Shown in pieces: positions 1 through 10,200 of a stretch of DNA of 13,039 bases. Within the stretch, counting starts at the first letter, position 1, and the number at the start of each line of letters is the position of its first letter. The DNA comes from Bacillota bacterium (GTDB lineage: Bacteria > Bacillota_I > Bacilli_A > RFN20 > CAG-288): contig JAEWSJ010000036.1 in assembly GCA_023398335.1 (NCBI GenBank), positions 1-13,039 on the forward strand. The letters run 5' to 3'. Under the pieces are notes generated by a model. That model searched no databases and had not been told where the DNA came from. It saw only the letters and a program-made list of their open reading frames with translations. The position numbers and the translations under genes are program-made.

Positions 1-312
1 GAGCTTGGAGCCATCTTCACTTAAGTTGTCGTAAGTATAGGAGAATATTTCACCAGTAGAACGATCGATCCATTTGCGCCGCCTCACATGGAGATAAACG
101 GCATGACCACGGATAGGAAAATCCTGAATCGTTCTGGATTCGGTAAAACCATAAGGACGAATATGACCTGTCTTATAATCCTCACGGGACATATACTCAC
201 GCTCATCAAGCCAATACTCTAAAGTAGTATCAGTCTCCTTGTAATCAATAAATTCAAAATTATCGGTGATTACGTCAGGAAACACCGTTTTTAATACTTC
301 CCACTGTTTCAT
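1..312 (-). CDS. ISAon1-type transposase N-terminal region protein, partial
   Basis: The minus strand is open for exactly 104 codons from an ATG at 312-310 to the left edge, so the 3' end is missing. The product begins MKQWEVLKTVFPDVITDNFE and carries a later stretch RTIQDFPIRGHAVYLHVRRR. This resembles the N-terminal, zinc-ribbon-like part of ISL3-related transposases, which in Bacteroidetes ISAon1-type elements is encoded as a separate small gene ahead of the catalytic transposase gene. It would help the transposase bind the element ends. The catalytic gene would lie outside the window, further left. Family assignment is from remembered sequence style; no terminal inverted repeat of the element could be placed with certainty in the bases upstream of the start (313 onwards). 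Confidence 0.72.
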   Translation of the reverse strand, partial: MKQWEVLKTVFPDVITDNFEFIDYKETDTTLEYWLDEREYMSREDYKTGHIRPYGFTESRTIQDFPIRGHAVYLHVRRRKWIDRSTGEIFSYTYDNLSEDGSKL

Positions 313-601
313 GGGGCAAAAATAAGCAATTATATAAGCAAGTCAATCTGTACAACCTGTTTTTCGGACTGACCCGAAAATCGCTAAAAAGAGGACTTTG
401 CGCTCTAAATCGTACTCCTTGACATATTTTTAATTTATAATGTAATAATAAACAGACTGTTATGTGTTTAGGTTCAAGTTCAGACGGGTCTGCAACCTAA
501 TATGGGTATGCCCTAATAGATTAAATATCAATATTATAGCGTGAATGTCTATTTATTGAGATAATTACCTTTATACTATAAAATTCTAAAAGTATAAAGC
601 T
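313..601. other. Non-coding gap between IS gene and integrase
   Basis: No gene is visible in these 289 AT-rich bases. They should contain the outer end of the ISAon1-type element and the upstream region of the integrase, and in many integrative elements one attachment site also lies here, but I cannot point to any of these. A nested inverted repeat sits at 468-500: outer arms TTAGGTT (468-474) and AACCTAA (494-500), inner arms CAGAC (481-485) and GTCTG (488-492). The box TACCTTTA at 566-573 is one base off the Bacteroides -7 consensus TAnnTTTG and could drive the integrase, but no matching upstream box is clear. Confidence 0.5.
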
Positions 602-1318
602 ATGAGACAAACATTTTCAGTATCTTTTTTTCTTCGAAAGAAACATCAAATTGAGAGCAAACCACAAGCAATTGTTGTTAGAATTACAGTGAATGGACAG
701 AGTGTTGAGATCACCACCCATCTGAAAAGTTATATAAAGGATTGGAAACCGGAAATGCAGCAAGCGAAAGGAATGAGTTTTGCTACCTTGAATCTAAACA
801 GTTCATTACATGATATTAGGGCTCGTATAAATTATATCTTTCATCAGCAAACTTTGCATGGAGAGTCTACATCTCCACAAGTGATAAAGGAAATCTATTT
901 AGATGAATCCCGAACGAAGAATCATCTTTTATCCTTCTTTGAAATTCACAATGAAAATATCAGAAAGCAGATCGGTAAAGGACGTTCGAAAGCAACCTAT
1001 CAGAAATACGAAGTAACCCGAAAACATCTAAAAGGCTATCTTCAGGATTTTTTTTCATTAGACGATATTCTTATCTGTAAAATCGATCATAAGTTCATTT
1101 GGGAATTTGAAATTTATCTCAAAACTGTTGCTAACTGCGCACATAATACAACAGCCAAGTTTATGCAGTTCTTCAAGCGCATTATCCGCTTGGCACTTCA
1201 CAACCATTATATAAAGGACGATCCCTTCCTAAACTATGAAATTAAACTTCATGACGTTCATCGAGGTTACTTGACGATAGATGAGCTAAATTCCATTATC
1301 AAGAAAAATAAATGTTAG
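602..1318 (+). pseudogene. Tyrosine recombinase (integrase), N-terminal fragment of a frameshifted gene
   Basis: This fragment has an N-terminal arm-type DNA-binding domain (about residues 1-90, starting MRQTFSVSFFLRKKHQ, with ITVNGQSVEITT and a DWKPE stretch). A SAM-like core-binding domain follows (about residues 108-215, LLSFFEIHNE to FLNYEIKL). It stops at TGT TAG just after the start of the catalytic domain (YLTIDELNSIIKK). Removing one A from the run of five at 1304-1308 restores KKINVRRLDLVRDLFVF and joins it to the next fragment, giving about 399 residues over 602-1799. That is the usual length of Bacteroidetes mobile-element integrases. As written, this piece lacks all catalytic residues and would be inactive alone. 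The lesion may be a real mutation or a homopolymer sequencing error. The gene is the likely integration enzyme of the islet to its right. Confidence 0.85.
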
Positions 1319-1322
1319 GCGG

Positions 1323-1799
1323 TTGGATTTAGTGCGTGATTTATTTGTATTTGCATCGTTTACCGGATTAGCTTATAGCGATTTAAAAAATCTTCAACGA
1401 AAACACCTTTATATATTTAAAGGTGAATTGTGGTTGAGAATCAACAGAGGGAAAACAAATCAAGCCTCAACCATGAAGTTGTTTGATGTTCCGAAGCGTT
1501 TGATTGAGAAATACGATAATCCTAGTTCTAATCATATTTTCCCAGTTCCATCGAATCAAAAGGTTAATGCGTACCTGAAGGAACTTTCTGATATATGTGA
1601 GATTCAGAAGACTGTTACATTTCATGTTGCGAGACATAGTGCGGCTTGCTTGGCTCTCTCTAATGCAATGCCTATCGAAAGTATTCCAAAAATGTTGGGA
1701 CATAAAAATATTCGAACTACTCAGCTTTATGCTAAAATTACGGATATGAAGTTGAGTAAGGATATGGATAGCTTGGAAGAAAAACTCAACAACTTATAA
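1323..1799 (+). pseudogene. Tyrosine recombinase (integrase), C-terminal catalytic fragment
   Basis: This is the catalytic half of the broken integrase, in the +1 frame relative to the first fragment. The TTG at 1323 is only a nominal start: homology-like continuity runs upstream through KKINVRR, so no independent start is likely. Visible active-site features are a Lys in the beta-hairpin region (RGKTNQ, residue 44 of this fragment), the HxxR motif (HVARH, H101 and R104), the late His (LGHKNI, H127) and the nucleophile Tyr (TTQLYAKI, Y136). The place of the first catalytic Arg is occupied by Ala in FTGLAYSDL; some Bacteroides integrases, such as IntDOT, also lack this Arg. No terminator is evident before the next gene, whose promoter starts 50 bases on. 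Confidence 0.85.
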
Positions 1800-1849
1800 C
1801 GTGTTGAAAACTAACCAAAATTCATAATGCTTAATTCAAATCGAATCAT

Positions 1850-1857
1850 TATATTTG
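1850..1857 (+). promoter_or_regulatory. Bacteroides -7 promoter box for the XRE gene
   Basis: TATATTTG matches the Bacteroides -7 consensus TAnnTTTG in all defined positions. It ends 24 bases before the ATG of the HTH gene, leaving room for a start site and a short leader. The -33 TTTG box is not apparent at the expected spacing. It is the best candidate promoter for the whole HTH, caspase and STAND gene block. Confidence 0.5.
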
Positions 1858-1881
1858 CGAAATACATCAATAATTTGATTT

Positions 1882-2082
1882 ATGAAACAGATAAATAGAT
1901 TGAAAGTGGTATTAGCAGAACAGAATAAAACCGGAAAATGGTTAGCTGAAGCTCTTGGTAAGAATGAAGCTACCGTTTCTCGTTGGTGTACTAATGAAAT
2001 GCAACCATCTCTTGAAACATTGGTAAATATTGCTAATGCTCTTGGAGTGAATATTCGAGACCTTTTACACCCAACTAAGTAG
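1882..2082 (+). CDS. XRE/Cro-type helix-turn-helix regulator
   Basis: This 66-residue protein is almost entirely one XRE-type HTH domain. The recognition region reads WLAEALGKNEATVSRW (about residues 20-35), followed by the usual LETLVNIANALGVNIRDLL end of the fold. There is no dimerisation or ligand domain, so it is probably a small DNA-binding repressor acting as a dimer. It lies 45 bases ahead of the large ATPase-caspase gene on the same strand, and small XRE genes of this type often precede defence genes in Bacteroidetes. Inference: it keeps the downstream block low. A perfect palindrome over its own stop codon (2069-2088) is a candidate operator. Codon 1 at 1882 is the only ATG that keeps the full domain. 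Confidence 0.9.
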   Translation: MKQINRLKVVLAEQNKTGKWLAEALGKNEATVSRWCTNEMQPSLETLVNIANALGVNIRDLLHPTK

Positions 2083-2088
2083 TTGGGT
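2069..2088. promoter_or_regulatory. Perfect palindrome over the HTH stop codon, candidate operator
   Basis: The arms ACCCAACTA (2069-2077) and TAGTTGGGT (2080-2088) are exact reverse complements around a 2-base centre. The right arm contains the TAG stop of the HTH gene. No T-run follows, so it is not a classic terminator. Its position 40 bases before the caspase gene fits an operator or a leader hairpin. Binding by the HTH protein is inference. Confidence 0.5.
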
Positions 2089-2127
2089 ACTATTTACTAA
2101 TTGACAAAAATGTATTCTTGAACTAGT

Positions 2128-5100
2128 ATGAATTTATCAGAAACAATAAAAAAGATATTTGAAAGTAACACTTGCTACGCTCTACCAAAGCATGCAGTTG
2201 ATCAGGCTGAATCACTAAAATCTTTATCCAAAGATTTATATACAGACTCAAAAAGGTTTATATACGAGTTGTTGCAAAATGCCGATGACTCTTCATTCCC
2301 CAATACAAATGTAGATATTTACATCCGCTTTTTCGGTAATGTAATGCTTTTAGCCCATACCGGAGAACCTTTTACAGCAAGAGATATTGAAGGGCTCTGC
2401 TCTGTAAACCATGGAACAAAAAAAAACTCAATAGAAAAAACAGGTTATAAAGGAATTGGTTTTAAAGCCGTATTTGGGCAGTCAAATAAGGTTATTGTAT
2501 ATTCTGAAAATAATTATTTCAGATTTGATGAAACATATAATTTCTCATGGAGAACAGAATGGGGACAATCTCAAGATGATTGGGAAACAGAAAATGAAAG
2601 AAAGTTCCTGTACCCATGGCAAATAATACCCATCCATACAAGTAAAGGAGACATTCCACAGGATATAGAATCTTTCTTGTCTAACGGCAACTGGAAGGTT
2701 GCAACCCTGATATATCTCAGCAATAAAAAGGATGTAGAGAATGCTGTGAAAGAACTGATTGAGAATGTGGATATGTTTTTATTTTTGAAAAACATAAAAA
2801 GCATTGAATTTGAAACAAATAACACCTATAAGATATCCATTGCTAGACATGACGACAAAATAAAAATACACCAGAATGACACTTTAAAAGCAGAATGGCT
2901 ACTTTATTCTCAACAACTTGTTATACCATCCGAGATAAAGAGGCAGATTGTTCAGGATTCAAGTGTACCCAACAAATTAAAAGAAGCAGCAAGTGTTGAA
3001 TTGTCTTTTGCTGCAAAAACAGAAAAAGGTCAGCTTGTAGCATTAAAGGATGGCGAACAATTACTATATGCATATTTGCCAACTGGTGAAAAGAAGTACT
3101 ACCTTCCTGTTCTCGTAAATAGTAGTTTTTTAACTTCAGCCAACAGAGAGACAATACATGAAAATTATGTATGGAACCAGTGGATTTTTGAATCTATTGC
3201 TGTCGAGCTATTTAAATGGATTGCCGAGTTAGTTAAGAGCCAATATCAATATCAAGCATACAATTTAATACCGGATAGATTAGTTTACTCTGATTTGCTC
3301 AGTAACAGCTTTAATAAAGGCATAGATAAAGCATTAGATACAATTCCATTTATCATTTCAGAGCAGAAAATGTTGCTTACCCGGAACCAGGCTATTCAGG
3401 ATTTTACATTTCTATGGAAAAGCGCATTTGTTGGAGATAACAATATACGGCAATTCGTTATAGAAAGAGACAATAAACCCGGCATTGCTTCTAATCCTTT
3501 TGTAGCACATACTGATTTCGGAAAGATGCTTAAGGACTTAGGTGTTTCCACTTTTGACTGGGAAGACATGCCTGAACTGTTCCAGTTCCCACAATTCATA
3601 GAAAGCCATACCATAACCGATAACATTGAACTAATAAAACATTTCAAACGCTTAATCGACAGGGAGAATATAAGAAAAGTATCTAATAAAATATCTTCAT
3701 GGAAGTTTATTTACGACCATAAGACAGAGCTTAAAAGCCCTTCTGATATATATTTCCCTGCACCGGATGACTATAACTGGAATAATCCTGACAGTGAACT
3801 TTCTTTTCTGCATTCGGATATTCAGCATTGGTTACTCACTTCTCATGACTACAGAATATGGTTGGAAACATTAGGAGTACAGGAGAAAACAGACCTTACA
3901 TATCTTCAAAAAACCATATTGGCAAATCCTTCTACTTATACTACTCCTGAAAATGCCATACCAACCATACAGAATATTTACATGTTATATTCTAAGGGTG
4001 AGCTTGACAATAAAATACTGAGCCAACTAGGTGAATTGAAAATACTTACTAAAAATAGTAGTCTGGTTACAGCAAATCAATGTTATTTATCTAATGTGTA
4101 TAGACCCCGACTGCCATTGGAAGCACTGATTACAGAAGATATATTTGTAAGCGAATCCTATTTGCCTGATCGTTCTCATAGAGATGAATGGAAGCGGTTC
4201 TTTAAAATGATGGGGGTAAAAGAAGGAATTGAAATAATTAAGGTTGAAGAAAAAACCAGATATAATTTAATAATTGGTAAATATTCATTAGAAGAAGGGT
4301 ACTTCGATAGATATTTTTATGGAGGTAGCTTCAAAGCTGATTATTATAAGAATATTGTCTTTTTCTCGTTTCTGCATAAAATGTATGATTATAGATTTTC
4401 ATTAAGATTTTGGGGCGATATTCTTGAAAACCTTATGCCTTCTGAAATAACTGAATCGGCAACAGCTTATTGGGGATATTCAGGAATGTCTGGGCAGAAT
4501 TCAGGAAATAGGGTAGAAAATTATATGATATGGTATATAAATAACCAAGATTGTGTTCCTACAAAAATGCAGAATTGCCGGAAAGCAACAGATATTTTTC
4601 TGAACGAAGAAAATATAATTAAGCTGACAGGCGCTTACCTTCCGATATTTGATGGCCCTGATTTGTCTCCTGATTGGAAGTCATTTTTTCAGTTTAAAAC
4701 TCAACTGACATTATCTGATTATCTTGAGTTGATATTAAACATAGTGGCTGATGGAACCGAAGATGGTAGAATTAAGCATGAAAACAGAGAACGTATTCAG
4801 GATGTATATTATCTTTTGCTTGACCTCGCAGCAAACTGGTCTGATGAAGAGATTGTGCAGGTACAGGAATGGGCAGAGAATATAAAGCTTCCTGACAAAT
4901 CAGGCGTTCTTTGTACTGTTGATGATCTGCGGTATTATGCAGATGGCGATGCTTCCATCTTTCAGGATGAGTTTAATTTTATCTTTTTAAATTCACTCAA
5001 TAGGAAACATAGATATATTGAAACCTTTCTCAGCATCTTAGGTATTGAAATTTTTAAGCAGGAAAATTTTAGTTTATCCTACAATCAAAAAAGTGAATCA

Positions 5101-7188
5101 GCCTCTTTGCTAAAAGGCAAACTGATAACGATAAGTCCTTATTTAGAGAAATGGATCTTATCCGAAGAAAAGGTTGATGCAGAGTCTAAAATCGAAAAAT
5201 TTTATAAAAGAATAGATAAACTAGATATATACGAAGCACCGGAACTAAAAATAAGACATAATAACTGGGAAAAGATAGTCCAATTCCATTTGAAAGATGA
5301 TATCTTATATGTAACATCTCCATGGAATAGCAATATATCTTTAATGTATTTGCCAGATAAGCTCTGTTATTATCTGGGGATTGAAGGTTTTGAGAATGAA
5401 TTAGATTTTCTGTTAAGATCGGATGAATATGAAATACAACAGCATTTTAAACAGGAACAGATAGAGTTGCCTGAACAGGCAATAACCGTAGCCGAAAAAG
5501 AAGAAGAACAGATAGCAGAAATCATAAATGCAGAAGAAGATAAAAAAGAGATTACCCCAGATGACTTAATAAGTCTGGGTATCGAAACTATTGATCAATT
5601 AAAGGAATTATTAGCGAAAGACCAGACATTATCCTCTTCTTTTTTTCATTCTTCCAGTGCTTCTCAAGAAAAACTTGAATATGTACAGGGGCTAATAAGT
5701 CGAGCCAAAACGAATATCATTACATATTTGCCAACTATAGGATATGATTGCGACGAGGCAACTGAAATTGCACCAAGTATATTTGGGGGAATAAGAAAAG
5801 ATGGAAAAGATATATATATCGTTACCAGGCCTTCTGATGGTGATGTAGTCCTGCTTTATTACACATCCGAGTTTGATGTTCTAGAATATGTGGATGCAGA
5901 GTTTTGGTATGAGGATGGAAGAAATACACCTAAACAAATAACTTTGGGACAACTCCTAAAGAAAACTGGAATTAATAGAATTCCTGTTAGGAATACAGCC
6001 ATTCCCAACTCTGATATTGAGGCATTATTTGAAGCACCTAAGTCAGAAACATTGGATTTTGATCCGGTGCCGTATACTCATCAAAAAATAGCTCGAATAA
6101 TATCCTCTTTTGCAAATACTGACGGTGGGACGTTAATTTTTGGTCTAAAAGAAGTAAATTTTTCTTTAAATGAAGTGGTTGGATTGAGCGCTGATTTTGA
6201 CGTTATAAATATTACAAAAAAGGCAATATCATTACTTTCACCAATGCCACCTGTAACTTATGAATACAAGAGGAAAGAAGACAAAGATGTTTTTATAATC
6301 AAAACAGAAAGGTCGGATATCAGTATATTGTTGGGTGATAAAAAATATATTAGAAAAGAGGTTGATAGCGTTTTAGAAGAGAACAAGTCCAAAGAAGTCA
6401 TTCTAAATAATCCTAAATTTAACAGAACTTTTGCCATAATCATTTCAATTGAAAACTATACCGAAAGAAGCGATAATCAGGTATCAAAAGTGAAATATGC
6501 AAACAAAGATGCATCGAATTTTAGGCAAGTACTTATAGATGTAATGAATGTGTCAGAAGATGATATTCTTATATTTCAGGATGAAAAAGCATTGAAAAGT
6601 AATTTAGAATATGAGCTTAAAAGTTTGTTCCATTACTTAAAAGAAGACGACCGTTTGATTTTCTATTATGTTGGACATGGTTTTCATGATGGTACTAAAA
6701 ATTATCTTTCTACTTATGACATGCATATATTTAACATTGCGGGAACGGCGGTTTCATTACAAAACATATTGCTTGATCCCTTAAAAAAATCAAAATGCAA
6801 CAATGCTTTGATTTTTATAGATGCATGTGCAAAAAGTTTTATAAATGAAAATGAGAGAGCTCAGATTTCTGACATAAATGAAGAAGAGTTATTGGTACTT
6901 ACAGAAGAATTTCCTAATTACACAACATTCTTGTCTTGCCAACCGGGGCAAAGTTCATATTCAAGTGATGTTTTACAAAATGGGATTTGGACATATCATT
7001 TAGTGAAAGCGATGCGAGGAAATGTACAAGAGGCTATTAAAGAAGGCAAATATATTACAGACAGATTATTAGGCAACTATCTTTCCAGAAATGTTGCTGT
7101 GTACATAAAAAATGAACTTATGTATGACCAAAATCCCAGGGCAGTTCTTGATTCGAGTTATGAGAATGTTATTTTAGAAATAAAATAA
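2128..7188 (+). CDS. Sacsin/Hsp90-like ATPase, AlbA_2 and caspase-like fusion protein (predicted defence)
   Basis: This is a 1686-residue multidomain protein, probably cytoplasmic, since no signal peptide or membrane segment is visible. Residues 1-200 form a GHKL/Hsp90-like ATPase of the sacsin type. Its N-box is YELLQNADDS (E47, N51, D53/D54), a second motif is HTGEPF (77-82), and the glycine lid is GYKGIGFKAVF (106-116). Residues about 200-1105 are unassigned. A charged linker (about 1106-1150) leads to a region like the NOV C-terminus/DUF3883 (about 1185-1290, ending TGINRIPV). An AlbA_2 (Schlafen-type) domain follows (about 1296-1425, with FANTDGGTLIFGL at 1328-1340). The C-terminus (about 1433-1686) is a caspase-like C14 protease with the dyad intact: H1517 in YYVGHG and C1567 in IFIDAC. 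A later FLSCQPGQSSY stretch is also typical of bacterial caspases. Inference: ATP-dependent sensing by the front part releases the protease, which cuts host or partner proteins. The STAND-nuclease gene begins 46 bases on and is probably co-transcribed. Domain calls are firm at both ends and weaker for the DUF3883-like part. Confidence 0.88.
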   Translation: MNLSETIKKIFESNTCYALPKHAVDQAESLKSLSKDLYTDSKRFIYELLQNADDSSFPNTNVDIYIRFFGNVMLLAHTGEPFTARDIEGLCSVNHGTKKNSIEKTGYKGIGFKAVFGQSNKVIVYSENNYFRFDETYNFSWRTEWGQSQDDWETENERKFLYPWQIIPIHTSKGDIPQDIESFLSNGNWKVATLIYLSNKKDVENAVKELIENVDMFLFLKNIKSIEFETNNTYKISIARHDDKIKIHQNDTLKAEWLLYSQQLVIPSEIKRQIVQDSSVPNKLKEAASVELSFAAKTEKGQLVALKDGEQLLYAYLPTGEKKYYLPVLVNSSFLTSANRETIHENYVWNQWIFESIAVELFKWIAELVKSQYQYQAYNLIPDRLVYSDLLSNSFNKGIDKALDTIPFIISEQKMLLTRNQAIQDFTFLWKSAFVGDNNIRQFVIERDNKPGIASNPFVAHTDFGKMLKDLGVSTFDWEDMPELFQFPQFIESHTITDNIELIKHFKRLIDRENIRKVSNKISSWKFIYDHKTELKSPSDIYFPAPDDYNWNNPDSELSFLHSDIQHWLLTSHDYRIWLETLGVQEKTDLTYLQKTILANPSTYTTPENAIPTIQNIYMLYSKGELDNKILSQLGELKILTKNSSLVTANQCYLSNVYRPRLPLEALITEDIFVSESYLPDRSHRDEWKRFFKMMGVKEGIEIIKVEEKTRYNLIIGKYSLEEGYFDRYFYGGSFKADYYKNIVFFSFLHKMYDYRFSLRFWGDILENLMPSEITESATAYWGYSGMSGQNSGNRVENYMIWYINNQDCVPTKMQNCRKATDIFLNEENIIKLTGAYLPIFDGPDLSPDWKSFFQFKTQLTLSDYLELILNIVADGTEDGRIKHENRERIQDVYYLLLDLAANWSDEEIVQVQEWAENIKLPDKSGVLCTVDDLRYYADGDASIFQDEFNFIFLNSLNRKHRYIETFLSILGIEIFKQENFSLSYNQKSESASLLKGKLITISPYLEKWILSEEKVDAESKIEKFYKRIDKLDIYEAPELKIRHNNWEKIVQFHLKDDILYVTSPWNSNISLMYLPDKLCYYLGIEGFENELDFLLRSDEYEIQQHFKQEQIELPEQAITVAEKEEEQIAEIINAEEDKKEITPDDLISLGIETIDQLKELLAKDQTLSSSFFHSSSASQEKLEYVQGLISRAKTNIITYLPTIGYDCDEATEIAPSIFGGIRKDGKDIYIVTRPSDGDVVLLYYTSEFDVLEYVDAEFWYEDGRNTPKQITLGQLLKKTGINRIPVRNTAIPNSDIEALFEAPKSETLDFDPVPYTHQKIARIISSFANTDGGTLIFGLKEVNFSLNEVVGLSADFDVINITKKAISLLSPMPPVTYEYKRKEDKDVFIIKTERSDISILLGDKKYIRKEVDSVLEENKSKEVILNNPKFNRTFAIIISIENYTERSDNQVSKVKYANKDASNFRQVLIDVMNVSEDDILIFQDEKALKSNLEYELKSLFHYLKEDDRLIFYYVGHGFHDGTKNYLSTYDMHIFNIAGTAVSLQNILLDPLKKSKCNNALIFIDACAKSFINENERAQISDINEEELLVLTEEFPNYTTFLSCQPGQSSYSSDVLQNGIWTYHLVKAMRGNVQEAIKEGKYITDRLLGNYLSRNVAVYIKNELMYDQNPRAVLDSSYENVILEIK

Positions 7189-7234
7189 GTTATTTTTAGT
7201 CCAAACATATTTCATTGTAGGCTAATCAGAAAAT

Positions 7235-10200
7235 ATGAAGCATAAGAATTCTACAAATAAAACAGCTATGTACTCTGAGCTGTTGGAGACAATATTAGAG
7301 AAACGTATTGGTGGAGCAGTTAATTTCGCTGGTATTTACTATCAAGTACTTTATGCATGTTTGGCAATATTAAGGGAATTGCAAAGCGATAAAGCAACTA
7401 TTCGGTTAGAAGGCATTGAAGACATTGATGTTAATAATCCGATAATAACAGATGAGTTTGAATACACTCAATTAAAATCTTCAAAGAATAAATTAGATGC
7501 ATACAGCTTTTGGGAACTTGGAGTGTTGCAAAACTATGTCGAGGTGTATCACAAAGAGCCTCTTAGTAGATTTAAATTAGTCTATAACATGACGATTACA
7601 GACGGTAATTTGAAAAACCTGTTTGATGGCAATTTGAATGAAAAGTCAAAGCAGTATTGGTTTGATAAATTGAATTCTTTACCTTATAAGGGCATAGACT
7701 ATTCTCAGTTCATCGAAACAATTTCTTTTGAATTTGCAAGTATGCAGGATATAACTTCTCAAATATTGAAATTACTGTATGAAGAGTGGAATGTAAATAT
7801 TGGAACAGAAGGACAATTTTTGAAATCATTATTTTATAATGCTTTAATTTGGTCTCGAGATAGAAAAGAAATAAATAAAAAAGATGTTGCTGTTTTATTT
7901 CAAGATATAACAGACTCTTTTTCTAAAGCGCCAATAAATGAAGCAATAAAAAATGATTGGATCAGACTGATATCATTTTCTAATGAAGAAAAGGATTATT
8001 CAAATTATTATGAAGGTAAAGCAGCTTTGCCCATACATATAGTACAAGGATTACCCGTCAGAAGAATTTTATGGGAAAGAAAAATAGAATCACTGCTTAA
8101 TGAGTCTGATTCAGTAATAATAAAATCATCTAGTGGTCAAGGAAAGTCAACTTTAGCATGGCAAACTGGCTATAATAAAAAAGATCTATATGATATATAT
8201 CAAGTTCAGTATTGCCCAGATGTGAATTCAGCTAGCTCAATTTTGCAATTCATACAAACTCGTTTGAACATAGGACAATCACCACTGATCATTTTTGATG
8301 GTCTGAATTCCTCTCTAAAAAGTTGGAACTACGTAGTTGAGAATGCAGCAAATCTTCCTGTTAAATTCATTATCACAACTAGAAATGAAGACTGGTATAG
8401 ATATGGTTCAGATGTTTCAAAATCTAATATTCAATTTATCGATATAAATCTATCAAAAGAAGAAGCTCGTTCTATTTATGATCAATTGCAGAAAAAGGAC
8501 AAATTGAATATCAGTGATAGTTGGCAATCTGTTTGGGAGAAAGTGCAAGAAAAAGGATTGTTAATTGAATACACTTATTTGCTCACAAAAGGAGAAATGA
8601 TTCAAGAACGATTAAAGTATCAAGTCTCCACTCTTAATAAAACTCAAAGTGCAGCAGCAAAACTGGAGATATTGAGATTAGTTTCTTTGGCTGATAGTAT
8701 GAATATTAAAATACGAACTCATGCTCTATTAAAGCAAATTGCTGAGAGCATAGGCTTCGCCCGAGATAGAGGCGAGATGTTAAAAGAATTAACAGATGAA
8801 TATTTCTTGAATTTTGAAAATATCTATATTGGTGGTCTTCATCCTGTCAGATCAAACCACTTGGTTGCGATTCTCCATGAAAATCTACCAATTAAAGACA
8901 GCTTGATATCATTATTTCTTTTATTGGACGAGATATATTTTTCTGATTATTTTATAAATTCTCCTTTATATCTTGATGCTAATAACAAAAAATCATTTTA
9001 TGATGAATTGGGCGCGATTTTAAGTCAGAGAAATTTTAATCAAATGGTCATAGCATTGGATGGAGTTTTTCATTTGGAGTCTCAAATTTATTGGAGTAAT
9101 AATAGACAAATATATGATGATTCCTATGAAACGGGGAGCGTTGAATTATTTGCAATGACCTCTATACCATTTACTGATTATGCTGTTTCGCAATTAGAAG
9201 GACTTGCGAAAACACTTGGTGAAGAGAGAGCTGGATTTAGTAAATTGGCTAAACTGGCCAAACAGTTACCACGTTTTACGGTTGAAGAAACTGATGCTTA
9301 TCAACTAGCATCAAGCATTCGGCATAATTTAAAAAAGAGAGATAAAGAAATAGAAAATTATATTGGATTTGGAGACTTAGCACAATGGTTCAAAGCTTTA
9401 AATTTATCTCAAATATCCAACAATGATGTTTTCTCTAAAATTGATGTCGCGCATTTTTTTGAAAGTATTGATTCTATTGAATTAAATGAGGCAAAAGAAA
9501 TTGCTACATTTTGCTTGATAAATAAAAAAGAAGAATATCTCAAATATTCTAAAAAGTATCGGAAAGACTTAATTAGTTACCTAAAAAGGGCTACAGATTC
9601 ATTAACGATTGAAGAAAAGGGAAATGAACTTCATATTAATTATTTGTTATACGGAGACGATGTGACAAATGCTAACGAAATGAGCGTTAAAAGAATACAG
9701 GTCATATATACATTTTTACCAGTATATGAAAGATATTGTACCGAAGCTATTATGCTTCCGTTTCCGAACGAAGAATTGGTTTCTTTTACAAGAGAAAGTT
9801 CAAAAAAACAGATGTCTCCTGAAAATATTGTTAATGAATTTGATGTGCATTTAAATCAAATATGGTATAAAACTATATTAAAGAATTACGAGTCCGTATC
9901 TGTCTATGAATGGCAAAAAAATATTATTGAGTTTCGTGAAAATGCCCTTGAATTAGCCTTTAATTTATGCCAATATATAGATTCGCTACTTGAAGCAAAT
10001 AGCAAAAAACAGCAGTCTTCATTACAGAAAATCATCAAACTTAGTGAGCATTTCCGTAAGCTAGATATTGCATTAAAACCCTTTCCTACTTTCAATCAAA
10101 AATATAATGAAGACAACAGTCGAATAATTGAAGAGACGAATATAAATAACTGGCGATCAAGCCTGAGAAATGTTAGCAATCAAATGGTAAACATCTTTAT

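Noticed and set aside
1304..1319. Programmed frameshifting to join the two integrase fragments.
   Set aside because: A +1 shift would be needed and no recognised +1 stimulator is visible. A single-base insertion in an A-run explains it more simply.
2101..2120. TTGACA at 2101-2106 and TATTCTTG at 2113-2120 as a separate promoter for the caspase gene.
   Set aside because: The boxes are only 6 bases apart and the -7-like box sits 8 bases before the ATG, which fits neither sigma-70 nor Bacteroides spacing. Co-transcription with the HTH gene is simpler.
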